DNA from: Bin5 sp034422415
GTDB taxonomy: Bacteria > Chloroflexota > Anaerolineae > Caldilineales > Caldilineaceae
NCBI GenBank assembly: GCA_965202955.1
Contig: OZ241871.1
Coordinates: 186,001 to 250,000 of the forward strand
Direction: 5' to 3'
Length of the DNA: 64,000 bases
The notes under the pieces are model-generated. The model was not told the origin of the DNA, did no database searches, and saw only the letters and a list, made by a program, of their open reading frames with translations. Both the position numbers and the translations under genes were made by a program. Shown here piece by piece: positions 36,011 through 44,839 of this stretch (positions are counted from its first letter, which is position 1; every line of letters starts with the position of its first letter).

Positions 36011-37315
36011 GTGGCCGAAACAATTAACATGCCCGATCTGGGCTTTGAAGACGGCGGCGGCGAACTGTCCGTCTGGCTCAAAAACGTGGGCGACTCGATA
36101 CAGGCCGGCGAGCCGATCGCCGAAATCGAGTCGGAAAAAATTACCCTCGAGGTCGAGTCGCCAATGTCGGGCGTCCTGCTCGAGATGCTCATCCAGCCCG
36201 GCGAAAACGCCGACGTTGGCGCCCCGCTCGCAAAGGTCGGCGCAGCCGATGAACTGCCCGACTCAGCGCCCCAAGAGCCACCCGCTGCAGACCCGCCCGA
36301 ACCGATCGCCCGCGAAGAAAACGGGGCCGGGGCACCCGCCTTGCCACAGCCGGCCCCGCCCCCAGCCGTCGACATGCAGCCGGTCGAGCCCGCCTTCGAC
36401 GGCGTCTTTGCAACGCCCATCGCCCGCCGCATCGCCCGCGAACACAACCTCGACCTCGCCCGCATCGAAGGCAGCGGACCCGGCGGCCGCATCCTGCGCG
36501 AAGACGTCGAGAACCATCTCGCCAGTTCCCCCGCCGCACAAACGGCCGCCGCCGACCTGCCGCAAACCGCCACTGTCGACCCGGACACGCCCTCTGCCGC
36601 CCCCCACCAGCCCCGGCAGCGGGTCGAGCCCGCCGCGAGCGCGGCCGCGTCGCCGCTCCGCCGCACGATCGCCAAGCGCATGACCCAGAGCAAGCAGACC
36701 GTCCCCCACTTCTACATTACAAGCTCTGTCCTCATGGACGATGCCCTCACCGTGCGCAAGCATTACAACCAGGACCTGCCCCCGGACCAGCAGATAACCG
36801 TCAACGACATGGTCATGAAAGCCACAGCCCTGGCCCTGCGCGATTTCCCCAACCTGAACGCATCCTACGTTGACGACCGCACCGTCAGCCACCCGGAAAT
36901 CAACGTCGGCGCCGCCGTCGCCGTCGAAGGCGGCGTTCTCACCGTGGTCAGCCGCCAGACCGACAAGCGCAAGATCGCCGATATCGCCCGCGACAACCGG
37001 GCCATGATCCAGCGGGCCCGCGCCGGCAAGGTAAAGCGGGAGGACGTGAGTGGCAGCACCTTCACCATCAGCAACCTCGGCGCCTACGACACCGATCAGT
37101 TCGCCGCCATCATCAACCCGCCGGAAGCCGCCATCCTGGCCGTCGCCACCGCCAGGAAAACCCCCTTCGTGGTCGCGGACCAGGTCGAAGTCCGCACTGT
37201 CATGCAGATCACCATCTCCGCCGACCACCGCGTAACCGACGGCGCCGAGTGCGCGCTTTTCCTCCAGAAAATCAAGAGCCTGCTCGAAGCGCCGGTAAAG
37301 ATACTGCTTGAGTAG
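36011..37315 (+). CDS. Dihydrolipoamide acyltransferase (E2) of a 2-oxo acid dehydrogenase
   Basis: A 434-residue E2 with one lipoyl domain (1-78, Lys43 in IESEKITLEV), an Ala/Pro linker, a peripheral-subunit-binding domain (about 130-168, ATPIARRIAREHNLDL and GSGPGGRILREDV), a second linker, and the catalytic core with His406 and Asp410 (SADHRVTDG). The start is GTG at 36011 behind GGGGAGGA. It receives acyl groups from the E1 encoded just upstream. No E3 (lipoamide dehydrogenase) gene follows. Confidence 0.93.
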   Translation: MAETINMPDLGFEDGGGELSVWLKNVGDSIQAGEPIAEIESEKITLEVESPMSGVLLEMLIQPGENADVGAPLAKVGAADELPDSAPQEPPAADPPEPIAREENGAGAPALPQPAPPPAVDMQPVEPAFDGVFATPIARRIAREHNLDLARIEGSGPGGRILREDVENHLASSPAAQTAAADLPQTATVDPDTPSAAPHQPRQRVEPAASAAASPLRRTIAKRMTQSKQTVPHFYITSSVLMDDALTVRKHYNQDLPPDQQITVNDMVMKATALALRDFPNLNASYVDDRTVSHPEINVGAAVAVEGGVLTVVSRQTDKRKIADIARDNRAMIQRARAGKVKREDVSGSTFTISNLGAYDTDQFAAIINPPEAAILAVATARKTPFVVADQVEVRTVMQITISADHRVTDGAECALFLQKIKSLLEAPVKILLE

Positions 37316-37488
37316 CGCCGGACGACGCCTTCCGTCTGCGCCCCCAGGCCTGCAAAGGCCTCACAGAAACCGCGCCCCGTGACGCACAAAAGCACACGCC
37401 GCAATCTCCCTGGAACCGGAAGGAAGAGCCTCACCAGTTCGGGTCATCCTCGTCATTTCACCTGCCCTCCGCCCCCGGAGACAGTGCG

Positions 37489-38589
37489 ATGACGCACAAC
37501 CAAGCGATTCAGGACCGGGCCGCATTTGACCTGGTCCGCTATGCCAACTGCTGGGAGGACGCCGACATCCTGATCGAAGCCCTGGCGGTCAAAAAGGGAG
37601 ACCGCTGCCTCTCAATCGCCTCAGCCGGCGACAACTCTCTCGCCCTCCTGGCAAACGAACCCGAACTTGTCGTCGCCTGCGATCTCAACCCGGCGCAGCT
37701 CGCCTGCGTCGAAATCAGGCTCGCCGCCTTCGCCGAACTCTCGCACGCCGATATGCTCGCCTTCCTCGGCTTCCGCCACTGCGAACACCGCCTCGACATT
37801 TTCACAAAGCTCCGCCCCTCCCTCTCTCCCCCGGCCCAACGCTACTTCGACCACAACACCGAACAGATCGCCGGCGGACTCATTCACAACGGCAAATTCG
37901 AAAGATATGTGCGCATCTTCGGCAACTGGATTCTGCCCCTGACCCACAGCAAAAAAAGGCTGAACGAGCTGATGACAGAAAAGGACGAACCCGCCCGCCT
38001 CGCATTCTATCGCGAACGCTGGGATACCCGCCGCTGGCGCCTCCTCTGCCGGATCTTCTGCAGCCGTTTCGTCCTCGGGAGGGCCGGCCGCGACCCGGAG
38101 TTCATGCGCTTCGTAGAGGGAAGAGTAGCCGACCGCATCCTGCAACGCGCCGAAGTGGGGCTCACCAAGGTGCCAACCCACAACAACCCCTTCCTTGACT
38201 ACATCGCCACCGGCGCCTTCAGGCACGCGCTTCCCTTCTACGCCCGCGCTGAGAACTTCAAAAGGATCAAGAGCAACCTGTCCCGTCTCAAGCTCTTCCA
38301 CGGCGCAGTCTCTGATCTCTTCGCCGCCGACAAAATGGGATTCGACAAATTCAACCTCTCCGACATCTTCGAATACATGGGTCATGACCTCTTCCTCCGG
38401 ACAGCGAGCCTCCTCCTCGAAAACGCGCGCCCCTTCGCACGGCTCGCCTACTGGAATATGCTCGTCCCAAGAGGAATCGCCCGCCACTGGCCCGATCGGG
38501 TCCGGCCGCTGCATGACCTGTCGCAAAGCTGCTTCCGCCGCGACAAGGCATTCTTTTACCAGGCTTTCCACGTCGATATGGTGCTCTGA
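37489..38589 (+). CDS. DUF3419 family (BtaA-like) SAM:3-amino-3-carboxypropyl transferase
   Basis: A 366-residue protein of the BtaA/DUF3419 family. BtaA transfers the 3-amino-3-carboxypropyl group of S-adenosylmethionine to the diacylglycerol hydroxyl, giving homoserine lipid, the precursor of betaine lipid DGTS. The SAM-binding features are SAGDN (45-49) and ACDLNPAQLA (Asp65), and the core FNLSDIFEYMG and RLAYWNMLVPR regions typical of the family are present. No BtaB-type N-methyltransferase gene is adjacent. It begins a five-gene run with a ligase, a UbiA protein, a PEP-synthase-like enzyme and a GNAT protein, so its acceptor may be something other than diacylglycerol. Confidence 0.88.
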   Translation: MTHNQAIQDRAAFDLVRYANCWEDADILIEALAVKKGDRCLSIASAGDNSLALLANEPELVVACDLNPAQLACVEIRLAAFAELSHADMLAFLGFRHCEHRLDIFTKLRPSLSPPAQRYFDHNTEQIAGGLIHNGKFERYVRIFGNWILPLTHSKKRLNELMTEKDEPARLAFYRERWDTRRWRLLCRIFCSRFVLGRAGRDPEFMRFVEGRVADRILQRAEVGLTKVPTHNNPFLDYIATGAFRHALPFYARAENFKRIKSNLSRLKLFHGAVSDLFAADKMGFDKFNLSDIFEYMGHDLFLRTASLLLENARPFARLAYWNMLVPRGIARHWPDRVRPLHDLSQSCFRRDKAFFYQAFHVDMVL

Positions 38590-38618
38590 CATCTGTTTTC
38601 TATGCGAAGAGGCCCGCT

Positions 38619-40034
38619 TTGAACTGCGTTCAGCTCGCCCTTGACCATGTCACGCAAAGCCCCGACCGCCCCGCCATCTGGCTGCCCGGTCCCGCCGCGG
38701 GCAAGAGCGCCACGTTCGCCGAGATCTTCGCCCTCGCCTGCGCGATTCAGCGCTCGCTCGTCGCAAGCGGCGTCAAAGCCGGCGACCTGGTCCTGCTCCA
38801 GGACCGCCTGAGCGTCCGCCTCTACGCCGCCGTCTTCGCCATTCTCGGTCTCGGCGCAACCGTCGTCCTGATCGAACCGTGGATGCCTGCCGGCCACATC
38901 GAACGGGCAGCCCAAACCGCCGCACCAAAATTCTTTGTCAGCGGCTGGCTGGGACGGCTCTGGGGGATGCGCCATCCGGCCATCCGCGCTATCCCCCACA
39001 AGTTGGACCTCCGCCGCCTGATGCAGCCGGCAAACGGCTGGAAATTCGTCGTCGAAGACGTCGACCCCGACCAGCCCGGCACCGTCTCCTTCACCTCCGG
39101 CACAACCGGCCTGCCCAAAGGTGTCGTCAGAACGCAGGGCGGACTCCTCAGGCAGCGCCAGGTCTTGGGCCGCGCCCTCGAAGGCGCCCAACTGTCAGGG
39201 GCGGACCTCTGCATCTTCGCCAATTTCGTGCTGGCCAACCTTGCCTCGGGCCGGCCGTCTCTCCTCCTGCCCGATCCCTGGAAGCCTCGGCTTTTGCGCC
39301 AGCTCGACCGCCTACCGCCCGCGCTCCAGCCGCACTCCCTCACCTGCGGCCCTGCCTTCCTGTCGGAGTTGATGAAACACGCAACCCTCCCCCGCCTCAA
39401 GAGCCTTCACGTCGGCGGCGCCCTCACCGACTGCCTCACATTCGAACGCGCATTCCAACGCTGGCCGCAAGCCCACTTCCGCCACCTCTACGGCAGCACC
39501 GAAGCCGAGCCCGTCGCCGTCGCCGATGCGCAGACCGCCGTCCGCCAGAGCAGGGAAAAAGGCTACTTCCAGACCCTCTTCCTCGGCTCGCCCGTCCCCG
39601 AAATCGCCCACCACAGCGACACACGCGGGCTCTGGGTCAGCGGACCCCACGTCTGCGGCCCCTACCTGGGCAACCACGGCGCCAATCGCACCGACAAACG
39701 GACCGACGCACAGGGCCGCGCCTGGCACTTCATGGGCGACCGCATCAGCTCCTGCGAAGACGGCCGCGGCTGGTGGTATCGCGGCCGCGCCAACCAGCCC
39801 GAATCCGACTTCGAGCTCGAGCAATACGCCTATAGCGCCCTCCAATCCAGCAGCTGCTTCGTCCACCGCATGCACACCGGCGAAATCCTCCTCGTCGGCG
39901 AAGTCGACGCCGCCGCGCGCCTGCCCGGCATCGACCGCGTCGTCCCCGCCCGCATCGTCCGCGATAGCAGGCACAGGTCCCGCATCGACCGCCCCGCAAG
40001 CCTCAAAGGAGCTGCCCAATTGGCGCTTGGATAA
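38619..40034 (+). CDS. AMP-binding ligase (OleC/acyl-CoA synthetase-like), short
   Basis: A 471-residue adenylate-forming enzyme of the ANL superfamily. The P-loop is TSGTTGLPKG (159-168), A5 is LYGSTEAEP (Tyr291) and A7 is FMGDR. A shortened C-terminal end has RHRSRIDRPASLK, which resembles OleC and related fatty acid ligases where a Lys completes the active site. It would activate a carboxylic acid (fatty or hydroxy acid) as AMP ester. The start is a TTG at 38619 after AAGAGG. It lies 29 bases behind the BtaA-like gene, and its end overlaps the beginning of the UbiA gene. Confidence 0.85.
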   Translation: MNCVQLALDHVTQSPDRPAIWLPGPAAGKSATFAEIFALACAIQRSLVASGVKAGDLVLLQDRLSVRLYAAVFAILGLGATVVLIEPWMPAGHIERAAQTAAPKFFVSGWLGRLWGMRHPAIRAIPHKLDLRRLMQPANGWKFVVEDVDPDQPGTVSFTSGTTGLPKGVVRTQGGLLRQRQVLGRALEGAQLSGADLCIFANFVLANLASGRPSLLLPDPWKPRLLRQLDRLPPALQPHSLTCGPAFLSELMKHATLPRLKSLHVGGALTDCLTFERAFQRWPQAHFRHLYGSTEAEPVAVADAQTAVRQSREKGYFQTLFLGSPVPEIAHHSDTRGLWVSGPHVCGPYLGNHGANRTDKRTDAQGRAWHFMGDRISSCEDGRGWWYRGRANQPESDFELEQYAYSALQSSSCFVHRMHTGEILLVGEVDAAARLPGIDRVVPARIVRDSRHRSRIDRPASLKGAAQLALG

Positions 40035-40894
40035 CCTTTCTTAGAGAGAGGCTGCCGCTGCTTTCCTATCTCGTCCTCGTGTCGGGCCTGGCTTTCTCCG
40101 CCGGCGCCCTGAGCGGCAGCCCGAACTCTGTCGAATATGCCCCCATCTCCTGGCCGGCCATCGGCTCAGCCGCTGTCGGCGCCCTTCTCTTCTTGGCCGT
40201 GCTCAGAATCATGGATGAGCTCAAGGACTACCAAAAAGACCGGATAGCCCATCCCGACAGGCCCTTGCCCAGGGGAGTTCTCAGACCCCGACAGGTGGCG
40301 GCCGCCGTCAAAGGACTGGTCATGGCGATGCTCCTCTTCGCCCTGGCCGTCGGACTTCGCAACACCCCTGCCGGCCTCTCCTATCTCCTCGTCACCGGCT
40401 ATCTCTGGCTCATGTACCGCGAGTTCTACACCGGCCCTTGGCTGGCCGGCCGCCCACTCCTCTACGCCGCGTCCCACCAGCTCATCATCCTCCCCCTCTG
40501 CTACTTCTGCGCCCTGACCGCCAACCCCGAAGCATGGCGCAACGCGCAGCCCGCCCTCTTTGGCATCACCGTGCTGGGCGCATTCTTCGCCTACGAAATC
40601 TGCCGCAAGCTCGACCCAAACGCCCACCCCCTCATTCAGACCTACCTCTCCCACTACGGAACGCCGAAAACGATAGCAGCCGCCGTCTGCACCCTGGCCC
40701 TCTCCGCCCTCGGCGCCCTTGCCCTCGGAATCGGTGTCCTCCTGTGGCCGCTCGAGGCCATCCTGCTCGCCCTGTTGGCTCTCTTGCTCATCGCGCCGCA
40801 CCGGTACAAAATAATCGAACACGCAGCATCGCTTTCACTGGCCCTGCACGTGTGGGCAGTTCCCATAAGCGCATGGCTGAGATTGACGTGGTAG
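40019..40894 (+). CDS. UbiA family prenyltransferase-like membrane protein
   Basis: About 291 residues with seven to nine membrane helices. The first Asp-rich motif is Asp66-ELK-Asp70-YQK-Asp74, followed by RPLPRG, exactly the UbiA pattern for binding prenyl diphosphate through Mg. The second motif region (YEICRKLDPNAHP) is altered. The first GTG (40079) would remove the opening WITFLRERLPLLSYL, which matches the usual UbiA N-terminus. The best start is therefore a rare ATT at 40019, 7 bases after AAAGGAG and overlapping the ligase gene by 16 bases. Start choice is inference. It would attach a prenyl or similar lipid chain within this gene cluster. Confidence 0.82.
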   Translation: MGAWITFLRERLPLLSYLVLVSGLAFSAGALSGSPNSVEYAPISWPAIGSAAVGALLFLAVLRIMDELKDYQKDRIAHPDRPLPRGVLRPRQVAAAVKGLVMAMLLFALAVGLRNTPAGLSYLLVTGYLWLMYREFYTGPWLAGRPLLYAASHQLIILPLCYFCALTANPEAWRNAQPALFGITVLGAFFAYEICRKLDPNAHPLIQTYLSHYGTPKTIAAAVCTLALSALGALALGIGVLLWPLEAILLALLALLLIAPHRYKIIEHAASLSLALHVWAVPISAWLRLTW

Positions 40895-40898
40895 AGGC

Positions 40899-43664
40899 AT
40901 GAAGACCGTCCTTACCAACACCGACGAACAAGCCCTCTTTGCCGCCTACGGCGGCGGCAAGGCCGCCAACTTGGCCCGTATGACACAGGCGGGCTTCCGC
41001 GTTCCCGCCTGGTTCTGCCTCGCCGCGCCCGCCTTCGAAGCCTTTATCAGCCAGCACGGCCTGCGCGACGAGCTAATGCCGCAAGGCGACCGCGCCGACT
41101 TTGCCCGCCAGGTCGAAGAGCTGTTCCTCGCCAAGCCCCTACCTGCCCATGTTGAGGACGATCTCCTCTGCACCATCGAACTGACGGGCCTGGCGGAAAA
41201 GTTTCTCGCCGTTCGCTCCAGCGGCATCGAGGAGGACTCACCCACCGCATCCTTTGCCGGCCAGTTCTCCTCCTTTCTCTTCCAGAAAGGCAGAGAGGCC
41301 GTCGTCGACTCCGTCAGGCGCTGCTGGGCCTCGGCCTTCTCCGAGCGCGCCCTCACCTACCGCCAGCAGCAGGGCCTGCCCATCGACGGCATCCGCGTCG
41401 CAGTCGTCATCCAGGAAATGATCGACGCCGATACTTCCGGTGCCGCCTTTTCGCGCGATCCCACCGCGCCCCTCGACCGCGACAAGATCATCGTCGAAGC
41501 CCTCTACGGCCTCGGAGAAGGCCTCGTCAGCGGCGCGCTCGATTCGGATCAGTTCTCAGTAGACCGTCAGTCGCACGCAATCGAGGCCAAAACTGCCCCC
41601 AAAGCCCAAGCATTCCACCGCCGGCCGCAGGGAGGCATCCAGCTGAAGCCCGTCCCCGCCGAAGCGCAGACCCGCCCCTGCCTCTCCGATCAACAGATCA
41701 GGTCCGTGGCCCAACAGGCCCTCCTGCTCGAAGAATTGATGGAACTGCCCCAGGACTGCGAGTGGGCCTTCGATCGCGACGGCGAGCTCTTCATCCTCCA
41801 GACTCGCCCCATTACCACCCTCCCCCCGCAGGCCTTCTACGACAAAGAGGTGCTCGGCCAGCACTACGTCCTCTGGGACAACGCCAACATCATTGAGAGC
41901 TACGAAGGAATTACCTCGCCGCTGACCTTCAGCTTCGCCAGCCGCGCCTACCGCGAGGTCTACATCCAGTTCTGCCACATCATGCGCATCCCCGAGCACG
42001 TTGTCGAGCAGCAGGAAGGCATGTTCCGCAACATGCTCGGCCTCATCCAGGGCCGCATCTATTACAACCTGATCAACTGGTACCGCCTCATACGCATGCT
42101 TCCCGTGGCCGGCACCAGCGACGCCTTCATGGAGACCATGATGGGCGTCCGCCAGAGCCTGCGCCCCGAACTCTCGTCCCTCTTCGACGAGCTGCAGCAA
42201 CCCCCGCGCCGCTCCCGCCTGCGCGGCCTCGCCGTGACCGCCGCAACAATCGGCCATTTCATCCGCCTCGACCGCACCGTCGATGAATTCCAGTCCAGGT
42301 TCGCCGCCATCTTCGAAAGCTCGCGCCGCCTCGACTTCGACGCCATGTCGCTCAACGCCCTGCTCGAACAGTACACCTCCATTGAGGACCAACTCCTCAA
42401 AAGATGGCACGCCCCCATCGTCAACGACTATCTCTGCATGATTTTCTTCGGCTTGCTCAAAAAGCTGACCGAAAATTGGATCATCCCCGACGACTCCGAG
42501 CCGGGGACCGCCGACCGCCCAGCACACGAAGTCGGCGCCGCCGCCTCGCTCCAGAACGACCTGCTCTGCGGCGAGGGCGGCCTGGTCAGCACCGCCCCCA
42601 CCCGCATGCTCATGAAAATTGCCGGCCAGGTCGACGCCGGCGACCCGCAAACAAGAGACTGGTTCGTCGACTCGCCCCCACTCCAGGTCTGGCGCGAGCT
42701 CGACACCGCCCCCGACGTCGCCCCCATGGTCCGCCGGTTCCTCGATCTCTACGGCTTCCGCTCCGTCAACGAGCTCAAACTCGAGGAGCCCGACCTCCAC
42801 GACGACCCCTCCTTCGTCATCAGCGCAATCGCCCGCTACGTGCGCGACCGCTCCTACGATATCGACGCCATGATCGCCCGCGAAAAAGCGATCCGCAGCG
42901 CAGCCGAACGCCGCATCGACACCGCGCTGCCGCCCTGGAAGCGGCCCCTCTACCGCTGGGTGCTCAAACAGGCCCGCCGCACCGTCCGGCAGCGCGAAAA
43001 CCTGCGCTTCGACCGCACCAAAATCTTCGGCCTCGCCCGCCATCTCTTCCGCGCCGTCGGGCTGCAGCTCCACCGGCTGCACGTCCTCGAAGCTGCCGAC
43101 GACGTCTTCTACCTGACCCTCGACGAGATCTTCGCCTTCGTCGAAGGCCGTCTCGCCGTAACCGACCTCGGCGGACTCGCCAATTTCAGGCGCGCCGAGT
43201 ACCGCAACTTCCACCAGGCTCCGTCCCCGCCCGACCGCTTTCTCACCCAGGGCGCCGTCGGCGCATGGGCGCAGCGGCCCCAGCTCCTCGACGCCGCCGA
43301 CCTCCTGCGTCCCGCTCCCGGCCAGGGCGGAACCGACGATCCCAATCTCCTCACCGGCACACCCTGCTGCCCCGGCGTCGTCGAGGCCCCCGTGCTCGTT
43401 GCCCGTACGCCCGCCGAAGCCGAACAGCTCGACCAGCAGATCCTCGTCACTGCCCGCACCGACCCAGGCTGGGTCCCCCTCTACCCCTCCTGCGCCGGCC
43501 TCCTCATCGAACGCGGCAGCCTCCTTTCACATTCAGCCGTCGTCGCCCGCGAACTCGGACTGCCCACCATCGTCGGCATCTCCGGCGGCCTCATGCAGAA
43601 AGTGCAAACAGGGCAGTGCGTGCGTATGGACGCCGGCAAAGGAGAGGTGCGAATCCTGCCATGA
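40899..43664 (+). CDS. PEP-synthase/rifampin phosphotransferase-like dikinase
   Basis: A 921-residue protein with the three-part plan of phosphoenolpyruvate synthase and rifampin phosphotransferase. The N-terminal ATP-binding domain (1-310) has GGKAANLARM, VRSSGIEEDSPTASFAGQF and the LQTRPI end. A long helical central domain (about 320-800) takes the place of the substrate barrel. The C-terminal swivelling domain (about 810-921) carries phospho-acceptor His878 (GSLLSHSAVVARELGLP). Such enzymes split ATP into AMP and phosphate while phosphorylating a hydroxyl through the histidine. The lack of a PEP barrel argues for a small-molecule kinase rather than gluconeogenic PpsA. It lies 4 bases after the UbiA gene. 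Confidence 0.88.
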   Translation: MKTVLTNTDEQALFAAYGGGKAANLARMTQAGFRVPAWFCLAAPAFEAFISQHGLRDELMPQGDRADFARQVEELFLAKPLPAHVEDDLLCTIELTGLAEKFLAVRSSGIEEDSPTASFAGQFSSFLFQKGREAVVDSVRRCWASAFSERALTYRQQQGLPIDGIRVAVVIQEMIDADTSGAAFSRDPTAPLDRDKIIVEALYGLGEGLVSGALDSDQFSVDRQSHAIEAKTAPKAQAFHRRPQGGIQLKPVPAEAQTRPCLSDQQIRSVAQQALLLEELMELPQDCEWAFDRDGELFILQTRPITTLPPQAFYDKEVLGQHYVLWDNANIIESYEGITSPLTFSFASRAYREVYIQFCHIMRIPEHVVEQQEGMFRNMLGLIQGRIYYNLINWYRLIRMLPVAGTSDAFMETMMGVRQSLRPELSSLFDELQQPPRRSRLRGLAVTAATIGHFIRLDRTVDEFQSRFAAIFESSRRLDFDAMSLNALLEQYTSIEDQLLKRWHAPIVNDYLCMIFFGLLKKLTENWIIPDDSEPGTADRPAHEVGAAASLQNDLLCGEGGLVSTAPTRMLMKIAGQVDAGDPQTRDWFVDSPPLQVWRELDTAPDVAPMVRRFLDLYGFRSVNELKLEEPDLHDDPSFVISAIARYVRDRSYDIDAMIAREKAIRSAAERRIDTALPPWKRPLYRWVLKQARRTVRQRENLRFDRTKIFGLARHLFRAVGLQLHRLHVLEAADDVFYLTLDEIFAFVEGRLAVTDLGGLANFRRAEYRNFHQAPSPPDRFLTQGAVGAWAQRPQLLDAADLLRPAPGQGGTDDPNLLTGTPCCPGVVEAPVLVARTPAEAEQLDQQILVTARTDPGWVPLYPSCAGLLIERGSLLSHSAVVARELGLPTIVGISGGLMQKVQTGQCVRMDAGKGEVRILP

Positions 43665-44722
43665 AGCTGACCAGCTGCCTGCACACCACAGACAAGGCTG
43701 CCTTCGTCGAATCCTTCTCGCTGCTCCCCAGCCGCCTCCGCCGCGGCCATTACCGCAACGCTCTGCTCCCACAGCAGCTCGAAAAGGCCCTCATCGAGCT
43801 ACAGCTGCCCGCGCCCCACAACTTCTGGCTGCTCGAAGAAAAGGACGCGCCCATCGGCCGCATCGGCGCCAACGTCTCATTGCACGACCCCCAGACCGGC
43901 TACGTCGGTTTCTTCGAGCTCGACACCAGCCGCCCCGACGCCGCACAGGCCGCCCGCATACTGATCGACGCCGCCTGCGCCTTCCTGCGAGAAAGCGTCA
44001 CAACCGTCTACGGGCCCGTCAACCTCAATACCTGGCTGCCCTACCGCTTCCGCACTGACCAACGCGACGACCGCGGCTTCGCCTGGGAACCGGTCAACCC
44101 ACCCGAGTATGTCGCACATTTCCAAGCCGCAGGCTTCCAACGCACCGTCGATTACCACTCGACCGCCTTCGCCAACCTCGAGGGCTTTCTCGAGCAGACC
44201 GAATCCGACTACCGCCGCGCCCTCGCCAACGGTTTCACCTTCCGCAGCTTCGACTGGTCCCGCCTTCTCGACCGGGAGGCCCCGCTCCTCTACCGCCTCA
44301 CCAAAGAAGCCTTCGCCGACAGCTTCCTTTTCGAGACCGCTCCCGAGCCCCTCTTCAACCACTTCATCAGCACGCTCGGCAAGCCGGAAAAGGACTGTAC
44401 CCACTTCGCCGTCTCACCGCAGGGGCATGCAGTCGGCTTCTTCTACGCATTCACCGACCAGCATCCGCCCGCCGCAGCCGCAGACACAGACACTGTCGCC
44501 GAAACCTATATTGTTCTCAAAAGCACCGGGGTAAGCAAAGAGGCGCGCGGGCAACGCTTATCCAACGCGCTCGCGCATCTTTCCGTCAGATCCGCCCTCG
44601 CAAAGGGCGCTCAATACTGCATCGCCGCCCTCGTCCGCTCAGGCCTGCAGAGCGAGTCCTACGCCAAGAAGGGCGACCAGTTCTGGCAGCACCAATATGC
44701 TCTCTTCCAAAAAAGCCCGTAG
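43661..44722 (+). CDS. GNAT-type acyltransferase, long form
   Basis: A 353-residue protein with an N-terminal arm and a GNAT core. GYVGFFELDTS and TVYGPVNLNTWLPYRF correspond to the GFFE and GPxN signatures of a long GNAT subgroup (YghO-like by pattern) in which some members have been proposed to N-acylate lipids. The C-terminal half has VLKSTGVSKEARGQRLSNAL, the acyl-CoA-binding loop. It starts at ATGA overlapping the PEP-synthase-like gene and is therefore the last cistron of the five-gene cluster. The likely role is amide or ester acylation of the product. The subgroup assignment is from memory of motifs and should be treated as tentative. Confidence 0.75.
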   Translation: MKLTSCLHTTDKAAFVESFSLLPSRLRRGHYRNALLPQQLEKALIELQLPAPHNFWLLEEKDAPIGRIGANVSLHDPQTGYVGFFELDTSRPDAAQAARILIDAACAFLRESVTTVYGPVNLNTWLPYRFRTDQRDDRGFAWEPVNPPEYVAHFQAAGFQRTVDYHSTAFANLEGFLEQTESDYRRALANGFTFRSFDWSRLLDREAPLLYRLTKEAFADSFLFETAPEPLFNHFISTLGKPEKDCTHFAVSPQGHAVGFFYAFTDQHPPAAAADTDTVAETYIVLKSTGVSKEARGQRLSNALAHLSVRSALAKGAQYCIAALVRSGLQSESYAKKGDQFWQHQYALFQKSP

Positions 44723-44839
44723 TCCGGCGCCGTCTCCAGCCGCGAGACCGCGTTGCTGCCCCGCACCCGCAAAAGGCCGCACCAACCCTCTCAATCGTCA
44801 CCCGTCAACCCGCCTGCAGCACAAGATGGAGGCCCGACC

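Noticed and set aside
41556..43214. 552-residue minus-strand frame inside the PEP-synthase-like gene
   Set aside because: Antisense shadow of a gene with intact motifs; its Gly/Val/Glu-rich content is typical of reversed GC-rich coding DNA.
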